This document shows, one piece after another, positions 26,587 through 34,974 of a stretch of 64,000 nucleotides of DNA (within the stretch, counting starts at the first letter, position 1; every line of letters begins with the position of its first letter). The position numbers were made by a program, and so were the translations under genes. The notes under the pieces are model-generated. The model saw only the letters and a list, made by a program, of their open reading frames with translations. It ran no database searches and was not told where the DNA came from. Origin of the DNA: Flavobacterium sp. CF108 (GTDB lineage Bacteria; Bacteroidota; Bacteroidia; Flavobacteriales; Flavobacteriaceae); the NCBI RefSeq assembly GCF_900129795.1, contig NZ_FQWW01000004.1:124001-188000 (forward strand). The letters are read 5' to 3'.

Positions 26587-26883
26587 TTATTTTTTAATGA
26601 TATTTCCTGAAGCATCAGTAAAAAAAGTATATTTCTTACCTTCTTTTGAAATTTCAAGTTTGTACTCGTCCTTAGCATTTTTCCATGCTTTTTCCAATTT
26701 AGAACCTACAAACGATTTTTCAATTGTAGATTTTACAGCTGCCGGTACGGCATCTGGAGCAACTTCAGTATATTCATCCTGAACATTTACTGATTTTACT
26801 ACTGAATTTGATTGTAATGGAGTTGCTGCCTGAATTGACAAACCTCCTAAAATAATTGCTGCTGATAAGATTAACTTTTTCAT
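26587..26883 (-). CDS. PepSY-like secreted protein, array member 4
   Basis: This 98-residue protein has a signal peptide (MKKLILSAAIILGGLSIQA) followed by one PepSY-like domain (VAPDAVPAAVKSTIEKSF, then DEYKLEISKEGKKY). The longest open frame starts upstream inside the gene before it. The ATG at 26883 aligns with the MKK start of the other members. Periplasmic; function unknown. Spacing to the next gene is 14 bp. Confidence 0.82.
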   Translation of the reverse strand: MKKLILSAAIILGGLSIQAATPLQSNSVVKSVNVQDEYTEVAPDAVPAAVKSTIEKSFVGSKLEKAWKNAKDEYKLEISKEGKKYTFFTDASGNIIKK

Positions 26884-26902
26884 AATGCTTAAAGATTTAG
26901 AG

Positions 26903-27193
26903 TTATTTTTTAAGAATAGTTCCTGCGGCATCAGTATAAACGATTGATTTTTCGCCTCTTACTGTAACCTCAATTTTATATTCTTTTTTTGAATTCACAT
27001 ATGCTTTCTCCAGTTTTACACCTGGATAAGCTTCATCAAGTGATTTTTTAATCGCAGCTGGAACAGCATCGACTTCTTTATAATCGTCCTGATCGTTTAT
27101 TGTATTTACTGTTGTGGTGGTTAAAACAGTATTTTCTGCTTGTATTGACAGTCCTCCTAAAAGGATTGCTGCCGATAATATTAGCTTTTTCAT
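26903..27193 (-). CDS. PepSY-like secreted protein, array member 3
   Basis: This 96-residue protein has nearly the same signal peptide as member 4 (MKKLILSAAILLGGLSIQA) and a single PepSY-like domain. Key positions are VDAVPAAIKKSLDEAYPGVKL and KKEYKIEVTVRGEKSIVY. The near identity of signals with divergent mature regions suggests recent tandem duplication followed by drift. It lies 19 bp upstream of member 4. Confidence 0.82.
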   Translation of the reverse strand: MKKLILSAAILLGGLSIQAENTVLTTTTVNTINDQDDYKEVDAVPAAIKKSLDEAYPGVKLEKAYVNSKKEYKIEVTVRGEKSIVYTDAAGTILKK

Positions 27194-27217
27194 AATAATA
27201 GTTTTAGGGTTAGCTTT

Positions 27218-27514
27218 TTATTTTTTTACCCAAGATCCATCGGCGTTAGCATAAAGAGAACCTACTTTGTCTCCAACTGTTACTTCTAGTTTGTATTGAG
27301 AAGCACTGTTTTTGTATGCTTTAGTAAGAACTGCGTCCGGATAAGCTTTTTTAAGTGCATCTGTTACCGCTGCCGGCACTTCTGTCACATTAATTTCAGT
27401 GTAATCATCTTGAAATGATACTGCTTTTACGATAGTATTTGTAATTGGCGAAGTAGAAGCAAATGATGTTAAACCTCCCAAAACGATTGCGGCTGATAAA
27501 AATAAATTTTTCAT
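27218..27514 (-). CDS. PepSY-like secreted protein, array member 2
   Basis: This 98-residue protein has a signal peptide shared almost exactly with member 1 (MKNLFLSAAIVLGGLTSFA) and the same domain pattern (EVPAAVTDALKKAYPDAVLTKAY, then QYKLEVTVGDKVGSLYA). Members 1 and 2 are the most similar pair of the array. It is separated from member 1 by 69 bp and from member 3 by 24 bp. Confidence 0.82.
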   Translation of the reverse strand: MKNLFLSAAIVLGGLTSFASTSPITNTIVKAVSFQDDYTEINVTEVPAAVTDALKKAYPDAVLTKAYKNSASQYKLEVTVGDKVGSLYANADGSWVKK

Positions 27515-27583
27515 GATAATTATTTTTTAGTATTCTTAATTTAATCTTCGTATTCTTAATTTGGATTTTCACGGCACATAAGA

Positions 27584-27880
27584 TTATTTTTTAATCCAGG
27601 TTCCGTCAGCATTAGCAAAAAGATTTCCTACCTTTTCACCTACAGTAACATCCAATTTATATTCTGACTTTTCATTTTTGTAAGCTTTAGTAATTACTGC
27701 GTCAGGGTAAGCTTTTTTCAAAGCTTCAGTAATTGGAGCTGGTAATTCTTCTAATTTAATTTCAACGTATTCGTCTGCAACAGAAATTACTTTTACAATA
27801 GAATTCGTTATTGGAGAAGTTGAAGCAAATGATGTTAAACCTCCTAAAACGATCGCGGCTGATAAAAATAAATTTTTCAT
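27584..27880 (-). CDS. PepSY-like secreted protein, array member 1
   Basis: This 98-residue protein is the promoter-proximal member: signal peptide MKNLFLSAAIVLGGLTSFA, then a single PepSY-like domain with KLEELPAPITEALKKAYPDA and KSEYKLDVTVGEKVGNLFA. All five proteins should be secreted across the inner membrane. The upstream region carries three GTATAC-type motifs at 28028-28083 and a 28-bp stretch of G/C-poor DNA, consistent with a regulated promoter. No enzyme partner is encoded here. Confidence 0.82.
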   Translation of the reverse strand: MKNLFLSAAIVLGGLTSFASTSPITNSIVKVISVADEYVEIKLEELPAPITEALKKAYPDAVITKAYKNEKSEYKLDVTVGEKVGNLFANADGTWIKK

Positions 27881-28027
27881 AATGTGTATATTTTAAATAG
27901 TTAATAGTTTGTTTACACTTTAGATAAAGAAACTATTGTGCCGAAAACCAAATAGCAACCTTAAAACCTCTTTAAAGCCTATAAATAAAGGAATTACTTA
28001 AAATGTGCCAAAAATTGAATAGTATAA

Positions 28028-28083
28028 AAGTGTATACTTTGAGGTAGAAGTGTGTAAAAAGTATACACTTATTGTGTATACTT
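28028..28083. promoter_or_regulatory. Triple GTATAC palindrome cluster upstream of the PepSY array
   Basis: Copies are aagtgtatacttt (28028-28040), aaaagtatacactt (28057-28070) and tgtgtatactt (28073-28083). They are alternately oriented around a GTATAC core, about 150-200 bp upstream of array member 1. The distance suits enhancer sites for an NtrC-type activator, such as the one encoded at 24797-26146. This is inferred from position and symmetry only. Confidence 0.45.
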
Positions 28084-28118
28084 CGCTATTTTAAACAAAT
28101 AATATTCTTTTGTTTAAA

Positions 28119-28332
28119 CTGGACTGAAGTCCAGCTCTACAATATAATATGTTCCTTTGGAACTTTGAAGAGCCTTCGGCTCGAACTATATGGTAGGGCT
28201 GGACTTCAGTCCAGTTTAATGTATAGATATAAAAAAACTGAAGTCCAGCTCTACAATATAATATGTTCCTTCGGAACTTTGTCTGAAGAGCCTTCGGCTC
28301 TAATTATATTGTAGGACCGGATTTTAATCCGG
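28119..28332. repeat. Composite palindromic repeat, copies 2 and 3
   Basis: Copy 2 reads A-B-C-A: ctggactgaagtccag (28119-28134), gttcctttggaac (28151-28163), gagccttcggctc (28170-28182), ctggacttcagtccag (28199-28214). Copy 3 reads half-A, gttccttcggaac (28265-28277), gagccttcggctc (28288-28300), ccggattttaatccgg (28317-28332). Linkers and modules match copy 1 at 60-156 in reverse. Confidence 0.88.
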
Positions 28333-28356
28333 TTTAATGGATAGATATAAAAAACA

Positions 28357-28389
28357 AAACCCGATAACTTTTAGAAAGTTGTCGGGTTT
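28357..28389. terminator. Hairpin terminator
   Basis: aaacccgataacttt and aaagttgtcgggttt pair with one mismatch around a 3-base loop. It lies beyond the main accC terminator and could act in either direction. Confidence 0.6.
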
Positions 28390-28406
28390 AAATTTGATTA
28401 TAAAAA

Positions 28407-28432
28407 AAAGCTGTCGAAAAACCGACAGCTTT
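28407..28432 (-). terminator. Terminator of the accC operon
   Basis: aaagctgtcg and cgacagcttt form a stem 10 bp past the accC stop. On the minus strand it is followed by a run of T. Confidence 0.85.
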
Positions 28433-28441
28433 AGTTATTTA

Positions 28442-29791
28442 TTATTCCTCAATAGGTTTCATTTTGAAAGTATCCATAAATGCAGTTGTATAATCTCCTG
28501 CAATATATTTTGGATCATCCATTAATTGTCTGTGGAAAGGGATTGTAGTTTTCACACCTTCAATTACAAATTCGTCAAGAGCTCTACGCATTTTGCTGAT
28601 CGCTTCTTCACGAGACTGCGCTGTTGTAATTAACTTAGCAATCATAGAATCGTAATTTGGTGGAATGCTGTATCCTGAGTAAACGTGAGTATCTAAACGA
28701 ACTCCGTGTCCTCCTGGCATATGAAGCGTAGTAATTTTTCCTGGTGAAGGGCGAAAATCGTTATAAGGATCTTCAGCATTAATACGACATTCGATAGCGT
28801 GTAATTCTGGAAGATAGTTTTTTCCAGAGATTGGAATTCCGGCAGCAACCATAATTTGCTCACGAATTAAATCGTAATCAATTACTTGTTCCGTAATTGG
28901 GTGCTCAACCTGAATACGAGTATTCATTTCCATGAAATAAAAGTTTCTGTGTTTGTCCACAAGAAATTCTACCGTTCCAGCTCCTTCGTATTTAATGAAT
29001 TCAGCAGCTTTTACAGCAGCTTCTCCCATTCTTGTACGTAAGTCATCTGTCATGAAAGGCGAAGGTGTTTCTTCGGTAAGTTTTTGGTGACGACGCTGCA
29101 CAGAGCAATCTCTTTCAGAAAGGTGACACGCTTTTCCGTAAGAATCTCCAACAACCTGAATTTCGATATGACGTGGTTCTTCAATAAGTTTCTCCATGTA
29201 CATTCCGTCATTTCCAAAAGCGGCAGCAGCTTCCTGACGTGCGCTTTCCCAAGCTTTTAAAAGCTCTTCTTCTTTCCAGATTGCACGCATTCCTTTTCCA
29301 CCACCACCAGCAGTAGCTTTCATCATTACTGGGTAACCAATTTCAGCTGCTGTTTTTTGTGCATGCTCATAAGAATCAAGTAATCCGTCTGAACCTGGCA
29401 CACAAGGTACTCCTGCAGCTTTCATTGTAGCTTTTGCAGAAGCTTTATCTCCCATTCTGTCGATCATTTCAGGAGCCGCACCAATAAATTTGATTCCGTG
29501 CTCTTGACAAATTTTTGAGAATTTAGCATTCTCAGAAAGGAAACCATATCCTGGGTGTATTGCGTCTGCATTTGTAATTTCTGCAGCAGCAATAATATTT
29601 GACATTTTTAAATACGATAAGTTACTTGGAGGAGGTCCAATACAAACCGCTTCGTCAGCAAATTTAACATGTAGACTTTCTGCATCGGCTGTAGAATAAA
29701 CTGCTACAGTTTTGATTCCCATTTCTTTACATGTACGAATTACACGAAGTGCAATTTCTCCTCTATTCGCAATTAATATTTTTTTAAACAT
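28442..29791 (-). CDS. accC: Acetyl-CoA carboxylase biotin carboxylase subunit
   Basis: AccC (449 residues) carboxylates the biotin of AccB with ATP and bicarbonate, the first step of fatty-acid synthesis. Motifs in order: [17 protein letters not shown] at the start, [27 protein letters not shown] (ATP-grasp glycine loop), [26 protein letters not shown] and [14 protein letters not shown]. The length is typical. It is the last gene of the DUF177-rpmF-fabH-accB-accC block, 109 bp after accB, and is followed by a strong terminator. Confidence 0.98.
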   Translation of the reverse strand: MFKKILIANRGEIALRVIRTCKEMGIKTVAVYSTADAESLHVKFADEAVCIGPPPSNLSYLKMSNIIAAAEITNADAIHPGYGFLSENAKFSKICQEHGIKFIGAAPEMIDRMGDKASAKATMKAAGVPCVPGSDGLLDSYEHAQKTAAEIGYPVMMKATAGGGGKGMRAIWKEEELLKAWESARQEAAAAFGNDGMYMEKLIEEPRHIEIQVVGDSYGKACHLSERDCSVQRRHQKLTEETPSPFMTDDLRTRMGEAAVKAAEFIKYEGAGTVEFLVDKHRNFYFMEMNTRIQVEHPITEQVIDYDLIREQIMVAAGIPISGKNYLPELHAIECRINAEDPYNDFRPSPGKITTLHMPGGHGVRLDTHVYSGYSIPPNYDSMIAKLITTAQSREEAISKMRRALDEFVIEGVKTTIPFHRQLMDDPKYIAGDYTTAFMDTFKMKPIEE

Positions 29792-29900
29792 CTTATTTTA
29801 ATTAGATAATTAGACAATTTGATAATTAGATAATTTTAGATGGTTAACAAAATTTTCTTTCGAATCCTTCTAAAATCTAAAATCTAAAATCTAAATTTAT

Positions 29901-30389
29901 TTATGATGGATCTACTAAGAATAAAGGTTGATCAAATTCAACTGGAGACATATCGTCAACAAGAATTTTTACAATTTTACCTGAAATTTCTGATTCTATT
30001 TCGTTGAATAATTTCATTGCTTCAATTACACAAAGAACATCACCTTTTGCGATAGTGCTTCCTACTTCAGTGAAAACTGGCTTATCTGGAGATGGTTTTC
30101 TATAGAATGTTCCAATGATTGGAGATTTTATAGTAACATATTTAGAATCTGCAGCAGCTGGCGCCTGAGTTTCAGCAGCAGTATTTACAACTATTGGAGC
30201 TGTAACTTGCGGTGCAGCTTGCGGCAATGCAGCCTGAGCTGGTAATTGCTGTACATAAGTAGTCTCAGTAACATTTCCTTCTAAAGTTGTTCTAATCGTG
30301 ATTTTTACATCATCCATTTCTAACTTAACTTCTGCAACTCCCGAATTTGCTACAAATTTGATTAGGTTTTGAATTTCTTTTAAATCCAT
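29901..30389 (-). CDS. accB: Acetyl-CoA carboxylase biotin carboxyl carrier protein
   Basis: AccB (162 residues) carries biotin between the carboxylase and transferase subunits. An N-terminal helical region (MDLKEIQNLIKFV) is joined by an Ala/Pro/Gln-rich linker (about 48-82) to the C-terminal biotinyl domain. The biotin-accepting Lys sits in the signature CVIEAMKLFNEIESE. The linker is typical of BCCP. It lies 23 bp after fabH. Confidence 0.97.
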   Translation of the reverse strand: MDLKEIQNLIKFVANSGVAEVKLEMDDVKITIRTTLEGNVTETTYVQQLPAQAALPQAAPQVTAPIVVNTAAETQAPAAADSKYVTIKSPIIGTFYRKPSPDKPVFTEVGSTIAKGDVLCVIEAMKLFNEIESEISGKIVKILVDDMSPVEFDQPLFLVDPS

Positions 30390-30412
30390 AATGATTCGTT
30401 TTTAGTTTTGAT

Positions 30413-31411
30413 TTATTTTTTATCGTAAGCCCATTTTAAGTAAATAGATCCCCAAGTGAATCCACCACCAAATGCAGCAAAAATAACATTATCTCCTTTT
30501 TTAAGCTTATCTTCAAAATCAGCTAATACTAATGGTAAAGTTCCAGAAGTAGTGTTTCCATATCTTTCGATATTAACCAGTACTTTAGAATCTTCTAATT
30601 CCAATCTTCCGGCCGTAGCATCAATAATACGCTTATTAGCCTGATGCGGCACTAACCAATCAACATCCTGATTTGTTAAATTATTTCTTTGCAAAATCAA
30701 TTCGCTTGCATCGGCCATATTAGTAACAGCATATTTGAAAACGGTTTTCCCGTCTTGCATAATATTGTGCTGTCTGTTTTTTACAGTTTCTTCACTAGGC
30801 GGGATCAAAGAACCTCCTGCAGGAATTTTAAGAAAATCGCGTCCTACACCATCACTTCTTAAATATTCATCCTGTAAACCTAAACCTTCGTAATTTGGCT
30901 CAAACAATACTGCTCCAGCTCCATCACCAAAAATAATACAAGTTGCTCTATCTGTATAATCTACAATTGATGACATTTTATCTGCACCAATTAATAATAC
31001 TTTTTTATATCTTCCAGATTGTACATAAGCCGCAGCAGTAGACATTCCGTATAAGAAACTTGAACAAGCTGCCTGCAAATCGTATGCGAATGCATTTGTA
31101 GCTCCAATTTCTGTTGCAACATAAACTCCCGTAGAAGCTACCATCATATCTGGTGTTGCTGTTGCCATAATAACCATGTCAATTTCTAAAGGATCAATAT
31201 TAGCTTTTGCTATTAAATCCTTTGCTGCTTGTATGGCAAGGTACGACGTTCCTTTGTCAGCATCTTTAAGAATTCTTCTTTCTTTAATTCCTGTACGAGT
31301 GGTAATCCATTCGTCATTGGTATCTACCATTGTTTCCAATACTTTGTTTGAAAGTACAAAGTCTGGAACGTAGCCTCCAACAGCGGTAATTGCGGCTGTG
31401 ATTGTATTCAT
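30413..31411 (-). CDS. fabH: Beta-ketoacyl-ACP synthase III
   Basis: FabH (332 residues) condenses acetyl-CoA (or a branched acyl-CoA) with malonyl-ACP to start fatty-acid synthesis. The catalytic triad is visible: Cys in AFAYDLQAACSSFLYG, His in DWLVPHQANKRII and Asn within the RYGNTTSGT region. DEWITTRTGIKERR is the CoA-binding motif near the N-terminus. It precedes accB by 23 bp and follows rpmF across a 172-bp gap containing a terminator hairpin. Confidence 0.97.
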   Translation of the reverse strand: MNTITAAITAVGGYVPDFVLSNKVLETMVDTNDEWITTRTGIKERRILKDADKGTSYLAIQAAKDLIAKANIDPLEIDMVIMATATPDMMVASTGVYVATEIGATNAFAYDLQAACSSFLYGMSTAAAYVQSGRYKKVLLIGADKMSSIVDYTDRATCIIFGDGAGAVLFEPNYEGLGLQDEYLRSDGVGRDFLKIPAGGSLIPPSEETVKNRQHNIMQDGKTVFKYAVTNMADASELILQRNNLTNQDVDWLVPHQANKRIIDATAGRLELEDSKVLVNIERYGNTTSGTLPLVLADFEDKLKKGDNVIFAAFGGGFTWGSIYLKWAYDKK

Positions 31412-31539
31412 TATATTCTATTATTTCCTTTCAAATATTATTATTTGAAAAATTTTTAAAAGACTTGAAAATTACAAAAAAAAACGAAGCGAATTTGCCT
31501 GTATTTTCTTAAAAAACGAAAATTATAACCAACAAAAAA

Positions 31540-31560
31540 AACTCTCACTATGTGAGAGTT
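31540..31560 (-). terminator. Hairpin between rpmF and fabH
   Basis: aactctcac and gtgagagtt form a 9-bp stem with a 3-base loop, followed on the minus strand by a T tract. It lies 24 bp past rpmF and can end or attenuate the DUF177-rpmF transcript before fabH. Confidence 0.8.
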
Positions 31561-31583
31561 CCAGTATAATTTACAAAAACGTA

Positions 31584-31778
31584 TTAAGCAACCGCTTCAG
31601 ATTTATCGATAACAACTTGCCCTCTGTAGTACATTTTACCTTCATGCCAGTAAGCTCTGTGGTATAAATGTGCCTCACCAGTAATAGGACATGTAGCGAT
31701 TTGAGCTACAGTAGCTTTATAATGTGTTCTTCTCTTATCTCTTCTTGTTTTCGAGGTTTTTCTCTTAGGATGTGCCAT
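31584..31778 (-). CDS. rpmF: 50S ribosomal protein L32
   Basis: L32 (64 residues) is a component of the large ribosomal subunit. [20 protein letters not shown] is the conserved basic N-terminus. The usual CxxC zinc site is reduced to a single Cys in [16 protein letters not shown], which fits the Cys-free form common in this phylum. It lies 9 bp after the DUF177 gene, the standard pairing. Confidence 0.97.
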
Positions 31779-31787
31779 TTTACTATA

Positions 31788-32330
31788 TTATTTATCCGTT
31801 AATAGTTTCTTTAATTTTTCCCAACGCGGGTCAATATCTTCTTCTTTATTACTCTCTTCCTTCTGTTCTTTTACACTTAATTCATTCAATTTTGTTAAAG
31901 CTTCGGTTTGTAATGTTCCGTCTTTAACGCCAGGATGAATTCTTTTTTGGGGCACCGAAAGTGCAATCATTTCATAAATGTATTGTGACACATCTAATTC
32001 ATGTTCTCCATGCGGCAAAATCAACAATTCTTCATTATCATTATTGAACTCATCTCCAAAACGAACAATTAACTTCATTTTCCCCTTAATAGGTAAATCA
32101 AAATCTTCGCCGGTTAAATCACAAGGTACATTTACAGTCCCTTTGTGTTTGAATTCTAACTCTAACATGTTGCTTTTCTTATCGAAAACCAAACTCACTT
32201 TAATATCTGAACTTTGAAACTCTTCATAGTCAAAGTCCTTAAAGAACGTGTTACTTATTTGATACTCAAAATGGTGTTTTCCCAGCTTTAACCCTATAAA
32301 AGGAATTAAAAATTCTTTTGATTTGCTCAT
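31788..32330 (-). CDS. DUF177 (YceD-type) protein
   Basis: This 180-residue cytosolic protein is of the YceD/DUF177 family, almost always encoded directly before rpmF and thought to act in 23S rRNA or large-subunit assembly. Family features are the TVNVPCDLTGEDFDLPIKG region with its single Cys and the acidic strand DEFNNDNEELLILPHGEHELDVS. The C-terminal motif reads PRWEKLKKLL. It begins the operon that runs into rpmF. Confidence 0.9.
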   Translation of the reverse strand: MSKSKEFLIPFIGLKLGKHHFEYQISNTFFKDFDYEEFQSSDIKVSLVFDKKSNMLELEFKHKGTVNVPCDLTGEDFDLPIKGKMKLIVRFGDEFNNDNEELLILPHGEHELDVSQYIYEMIALSVPQKRIHPGVKDGTLQTEALTKLNELSVKEQKEESNKEEDIDPRWEKLKKLLTDK

Positions 32331-32435
32331 TTCAACATCAATTTGTTTAATTCAAATACAAAACTACATATCTGAATTGGGGTGCAAAGATATAAAATTA
32401 TTATAAATCTAATAATCTTATTCACCTTTTTTTGT

Positions 32436-33485
32436 TTATAACTGTTTTTCTTTTATTTTAAGAGGTTTTTCGCTAATCTCCTCATACTGATTACGCGAGC
32501 GAAAAATATCAAGCGCAAGGTAAACTGCTTCTTTAAACGAATTAAAATCTGCCATGTCTTTTCCAGCAATATCATATGCTGTGCCGTGATCTGGCGAGGT
32601 TCTAACTTTATTTAATCCAGCTGTATAATTAACTCCTTTTCCAAATGAAAGCGTTTTAAACGGAATTAATCCCTGATCGTGATATGTTGCTACAATAGCA
32701 TCATATTTCTCATATTGACCGCTTCCAAAAAATCCATCGGCAGAAAATGGCCCAAAAACCATCGTACCACTGTCAAATATTTTCTTCAAAACGGGCTTTA
32801 AGATCAAATCTTCTTCTTTTCCAATAACTCCGCCGTCGCCGCTATGAGGATTTAATCCTAAAACTGCAATTTTTGGTTTTACTATACTAAAATCCTGAAT
32901 AAGAGATTTTCTGATTGTTTCGATTTTTCTGGTAATTAATTCTTCTGTTAAATGAGATGAAACTTCATTTAACGGCACATGATCTGTTAACAAACCAACT
33001 CTTAAACTATCCTGAACCATCATCATCAGTGCATTTCCTTCTAATTCCTGATCCAGATAATCGGTATGTCCCGGAAATTTAAAATCTTCTGACTGAATAT
33101 TATATTTATTAATTGGTGCCGTAACTAAAACATCAATAGAACCTTCTTTTAAAGCCTTAGTCGCTGCTACAAAAGATTTTATTGCATACTCACCAATTTT
33201 TTCATTATTAGTACCTAAATTAATATCTACTCCTTCTCTCCAAAGATTTAAAACATTTACTTTCCCCGGAATTACCTGTTCTAATTTATCAACACCGTGA
33301 AACTGTACAGTTGAAGTAAAACTTTTTTTAACGAAAGAAAGGATTTTAGCATTTGCAAAAATAACAGGTGTACACAATTCTAACATTCGGGAATCTTCGA
33401 ATGTTTTTAGTATAACTTCGCTTCCAATACCGTTTAAATCTCCAACTGAAATTCCAACAATTATATTTTCTGCTTTTTTATTCAT
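32436..33485 (-). CDS. pdxA: 4-hydroxythreonine-4-phosphate dehydrogenase
   Basis: PdxA (349 residues) oxidises 4-phosphohydroxy-L-threonine in pyridoxal phosphate synthesis. ISVGDLNGIGSEVI is the N-terminal signature. Zinc-binding His are in FPGHTDYL, in VATYHDQGLIPFK and in TSPDHGTAYDIAGK. It is read divergently from riboflavin synthase across a 57-bp gap with two opposite -7 boxes. Downstream is the DUF177 gene after 105 bp. Confidence 0.96.
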   Translation of the reverse strand: MNKKAENIIVGISVGDLNGIGSEVILKTFEDSRMLELCTPVIFANAKILSFVKKSFTSTVQFHGVDKLEQVIPGKVNVLNLWREGVDINLGTNNEKIGEYAIKSFVAATKALKEGSIDVLVTAPINKYNIQSEDFKFPGHTDYLDQELEGNALMMMVQDSLRVGLLTDHVPLNEVSSHLTEELITRKIETIRKSLIQDFSIVKPKIAVLGLNPHSGDGGVIGKEEDLILKPVLKKIFDSGTMVFGPFSADGFFGSGQYEKYDAIVATYHDQGLIPFKTLSFGKGVNYTAGLNKVRTSPDHGTAYDIAGKDMADFNSFKEAVYLALDIFRSRNQYEEISEKPLKIKEKQL

Positions 33486-33505
33486 GAGCTCAGCTTATTT
33501 ATTAC

Positions 33506-33526
33506 TAATTTTGATGTGCAAATTTA
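33506..33526. promoter_or_regulatory. Divergent -7 boxes for ribE and pdxA
   Basis: TAATTTTG (33506-33513, plus strand) points to ribE. TAAATTTG (33519-33526, minus strand) points to pdxA. Both match TAnnTTTG and lie within 21 bp of each other, so the two promoters overlap. No clear TTG -33 element is found for either. Confidence 0.55.
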
Positions 33527-33542
33527 GTAAAATAAAACTACA

Positions 33543-34133
33543 ATGTTTACAGGAATTATTGAAACCCTTGGAAGAATCCACGAAATACAAAAAGACAAAA
33601 ACAATCTTCATGTTACGGTTGAGTCATCGATCACTAACGAATTAAAAATCGACCAAAGCGTTTCGCATAACGGAATATGCCTTACGGTTGTTGCTATAAA
33701 AGATTCACACTATACCGTTACTGCTATTGAAGAAACGATTTTAAAAACCAATATTGGCGACTGGAAAGCTAATGATATCGTAAATCTGGAAAGAGGAATG
33801 AAACTTGGCGACCGCCTTGACGGACATATTGTTCAGGGTCATGTAGACCAAACCGGAACATGTACAAAAATTGAAGAAGCAAACGGAAGCTGGAATTACA
33901 CTTTTGAATATGACCAAACCCTAAACAATATTACAATTGAAAAAGGATCGATTACCGTAAACGGAGTCAGCTTAACAGTTGTAAACTCTAAAACAAACGT
34001 GTTTAGCGTTTCAATAATCCCTTATACTTTTGAAAACACCAATTTCAAAGACTTTAAAGTAGGTACTAAAATAAATTTAGAGTTTGATGTTGTTGGAAAA
34101 TACATTTCAAGACTTTACGCAATAAACAAATAA
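33543..34133 (+). CDS. ribE: Riboflavin synthase, alpha chain
   Basis: Riboflavin synthase (196 residues) dismutates 6,7-dimethyl-8-ribityllumazine to riboflavin. It has the two-domain lumazine-binding repeat. MFTGIIETLGRI opens domain 1, and SHNGICLTVVAI and GDRLDGHIVQGHVDQTG recur as ITVNGVSLTVVNS in domain 2. A convergent terminator follows the stop. It stands alone here, apart from other rib genes. Confidence 0.96.
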   Translation: MFTGIIETLGRIHEIQKDKNNLHVTVESSITNELKIDQSVSHNGICLTVVAIKDSHYTVTAIEETILKTNIGDWKANDIVNLERGMKLGDRLDGHIVQGHVDQTGTCTKIEEANGSWNYTFEYDQTLNNITIEKGSITVNGVSLTVVNSKTNVFSVSIIPYTFENTNFKDFKVGTKINLEFDVVGKYISRLYAINK

Positions 34134-34153
34134 TCCAAAAAAGTTACTGCATA

Positions 34154-34184
34154 AAAAAGCTTCAGTTTAAACTGAAGCTTTTTT
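34154..34184. terminator. Bidirectional terminator overlapping the end of the 82-aa gene
   Basis: aaaaagcttcagttt and aaactgaagcttttt form a perfect palindrome with A and T tracts. It serves ribE on the plus strand. On the minus strand the last five codons (KKASV) and the stop of the gene at 34167 lie inside the stem. Confidence 0.85.
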
Positions 34185-34415
34185 TATTTTGTTTCGGTAT
34201 ATAATTGTCATTCCTAAAATAAATCCTCCTGCTAACAGGTATGGTATATGATCATTAATTGGCAGCCCCGGAGGCGGTATTTCATCATCTTCTTCTGCTG
34301 TCGTTGACGCAGATTTAGCCGTTGCAGATGGCGGCGGCGGCGTGTTAGCTAAAAGTACCGACACATTCGATACAATTAAAAAAAATGCTAATAAAATAAT
34401 TCTTATTATCTTCAT
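34167..34415 (-). CDS. Small exported protein with C-terminal sorting-type tail
   Basis: This 82-residue protein has a signal peptide (about residues 1-23), a Pro/Ala/Thr/acidic middle and a C-terminal tripartite tail. The tail is PPPGLPINDHIPYLLAGGF followed by a hydrophobic helix and basic RNKIKK. It resembles the short PID-CTERM sorting signals of flavobacteria (Pro-Ile-Asp/Asn, hydrophobic, basic end), but the name is from memory. It is probably processed or anchored in the envelope. Function unknown. Confidence 0.7.
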   Translation of the reverse strand: MKIIRIILLAFFLIVSNVSVLLANTPPPPSATAKSASTTAEEDDEIPPPGLPINDHIPYLLAGGFILGMTIIYRNKIKKASV

Positions 34416-34974
34416 AGGTTAAACGTGCTGAGATTCAATAAATAATACTAGGGGCAAATATTTTTATAGAGACACATCACAAAAATGTTATCTACACGGA
34501 AATTCTTTCGCAAAAGTATACGATTTTTACAAAAAAACAACTTTAAAATCAATTAAGTGATGTAAAAATAATATACGTAATAGAAAGAGATTCAGATCTA
34601 AAAATAACAAAATTCAGATAAAAAACATCAAAATTTCTATTTATTTTCTTCATTTTCTTCACTAGCACAACATATATTAAACTCTGTATTTCAGATATTT
34701 ATTGCACAAAACTTAAATATTAAATTCAAATTCAGTTTTAATCCAGACTTTTAAATTTCTTAAAAAACACAGCAAGATATTTTTTTCAAAAAAAATGGGG
34801 TAAATTTCAATAAGTCAGAAAGAACTGTAGTTTGAAACGCTGAAAAAATATCAAATTCTTTCTTTTTCAAATTCGAAGAACGATCAAATATTTCTGAATT
34901 AATATATTTGCATTCAATAAATCCATAACAAAAGATCTTAAGACTTTTTTTGAGTCAAAAACAGCCATTAATAA
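34416..34974. other. AT-rich gap upstream of the methyltransferase gene
   Basis: About 560 bp without a convincing gene on either strand. The longest frames are under 30 codons. It contains the -7 box at 34903-34910 and long AT stretches. The unusual length beside the methyltransferase/Vsr pair could mark an insertion border. Confidence 0.5.
34903..34910 (+). promoter_or_regulatory. -7 box (TATATTTG) of the cytosine methyltransferase gene
   Basis: TATATTTG matches the TAnnTTTG consensus 64 bp before the start codon. No matching TTG is seen 17-23 bp upstream. Confidence 0.45.

Noticed and set aside
27996..28010. Sigma-54-like promoter TGGCAC upstream of the PepSY array on the minus strand
   Set aside because: The -24 half is good but the -12 half reads AAGT where TTGC is expected, so the match is too weak to call.
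28072..28314. 80-codon open frame in the repeat block
   Set aside because: It consists of translated palindromic repeat units, with an internal repeated peptide that mirrors the DNA repeat. Not a gene.
28119..28332. CRISPR array
   Set aside because: The repeated units are palindromes with alternating modules and no regular spacers, and no cas gene is present.
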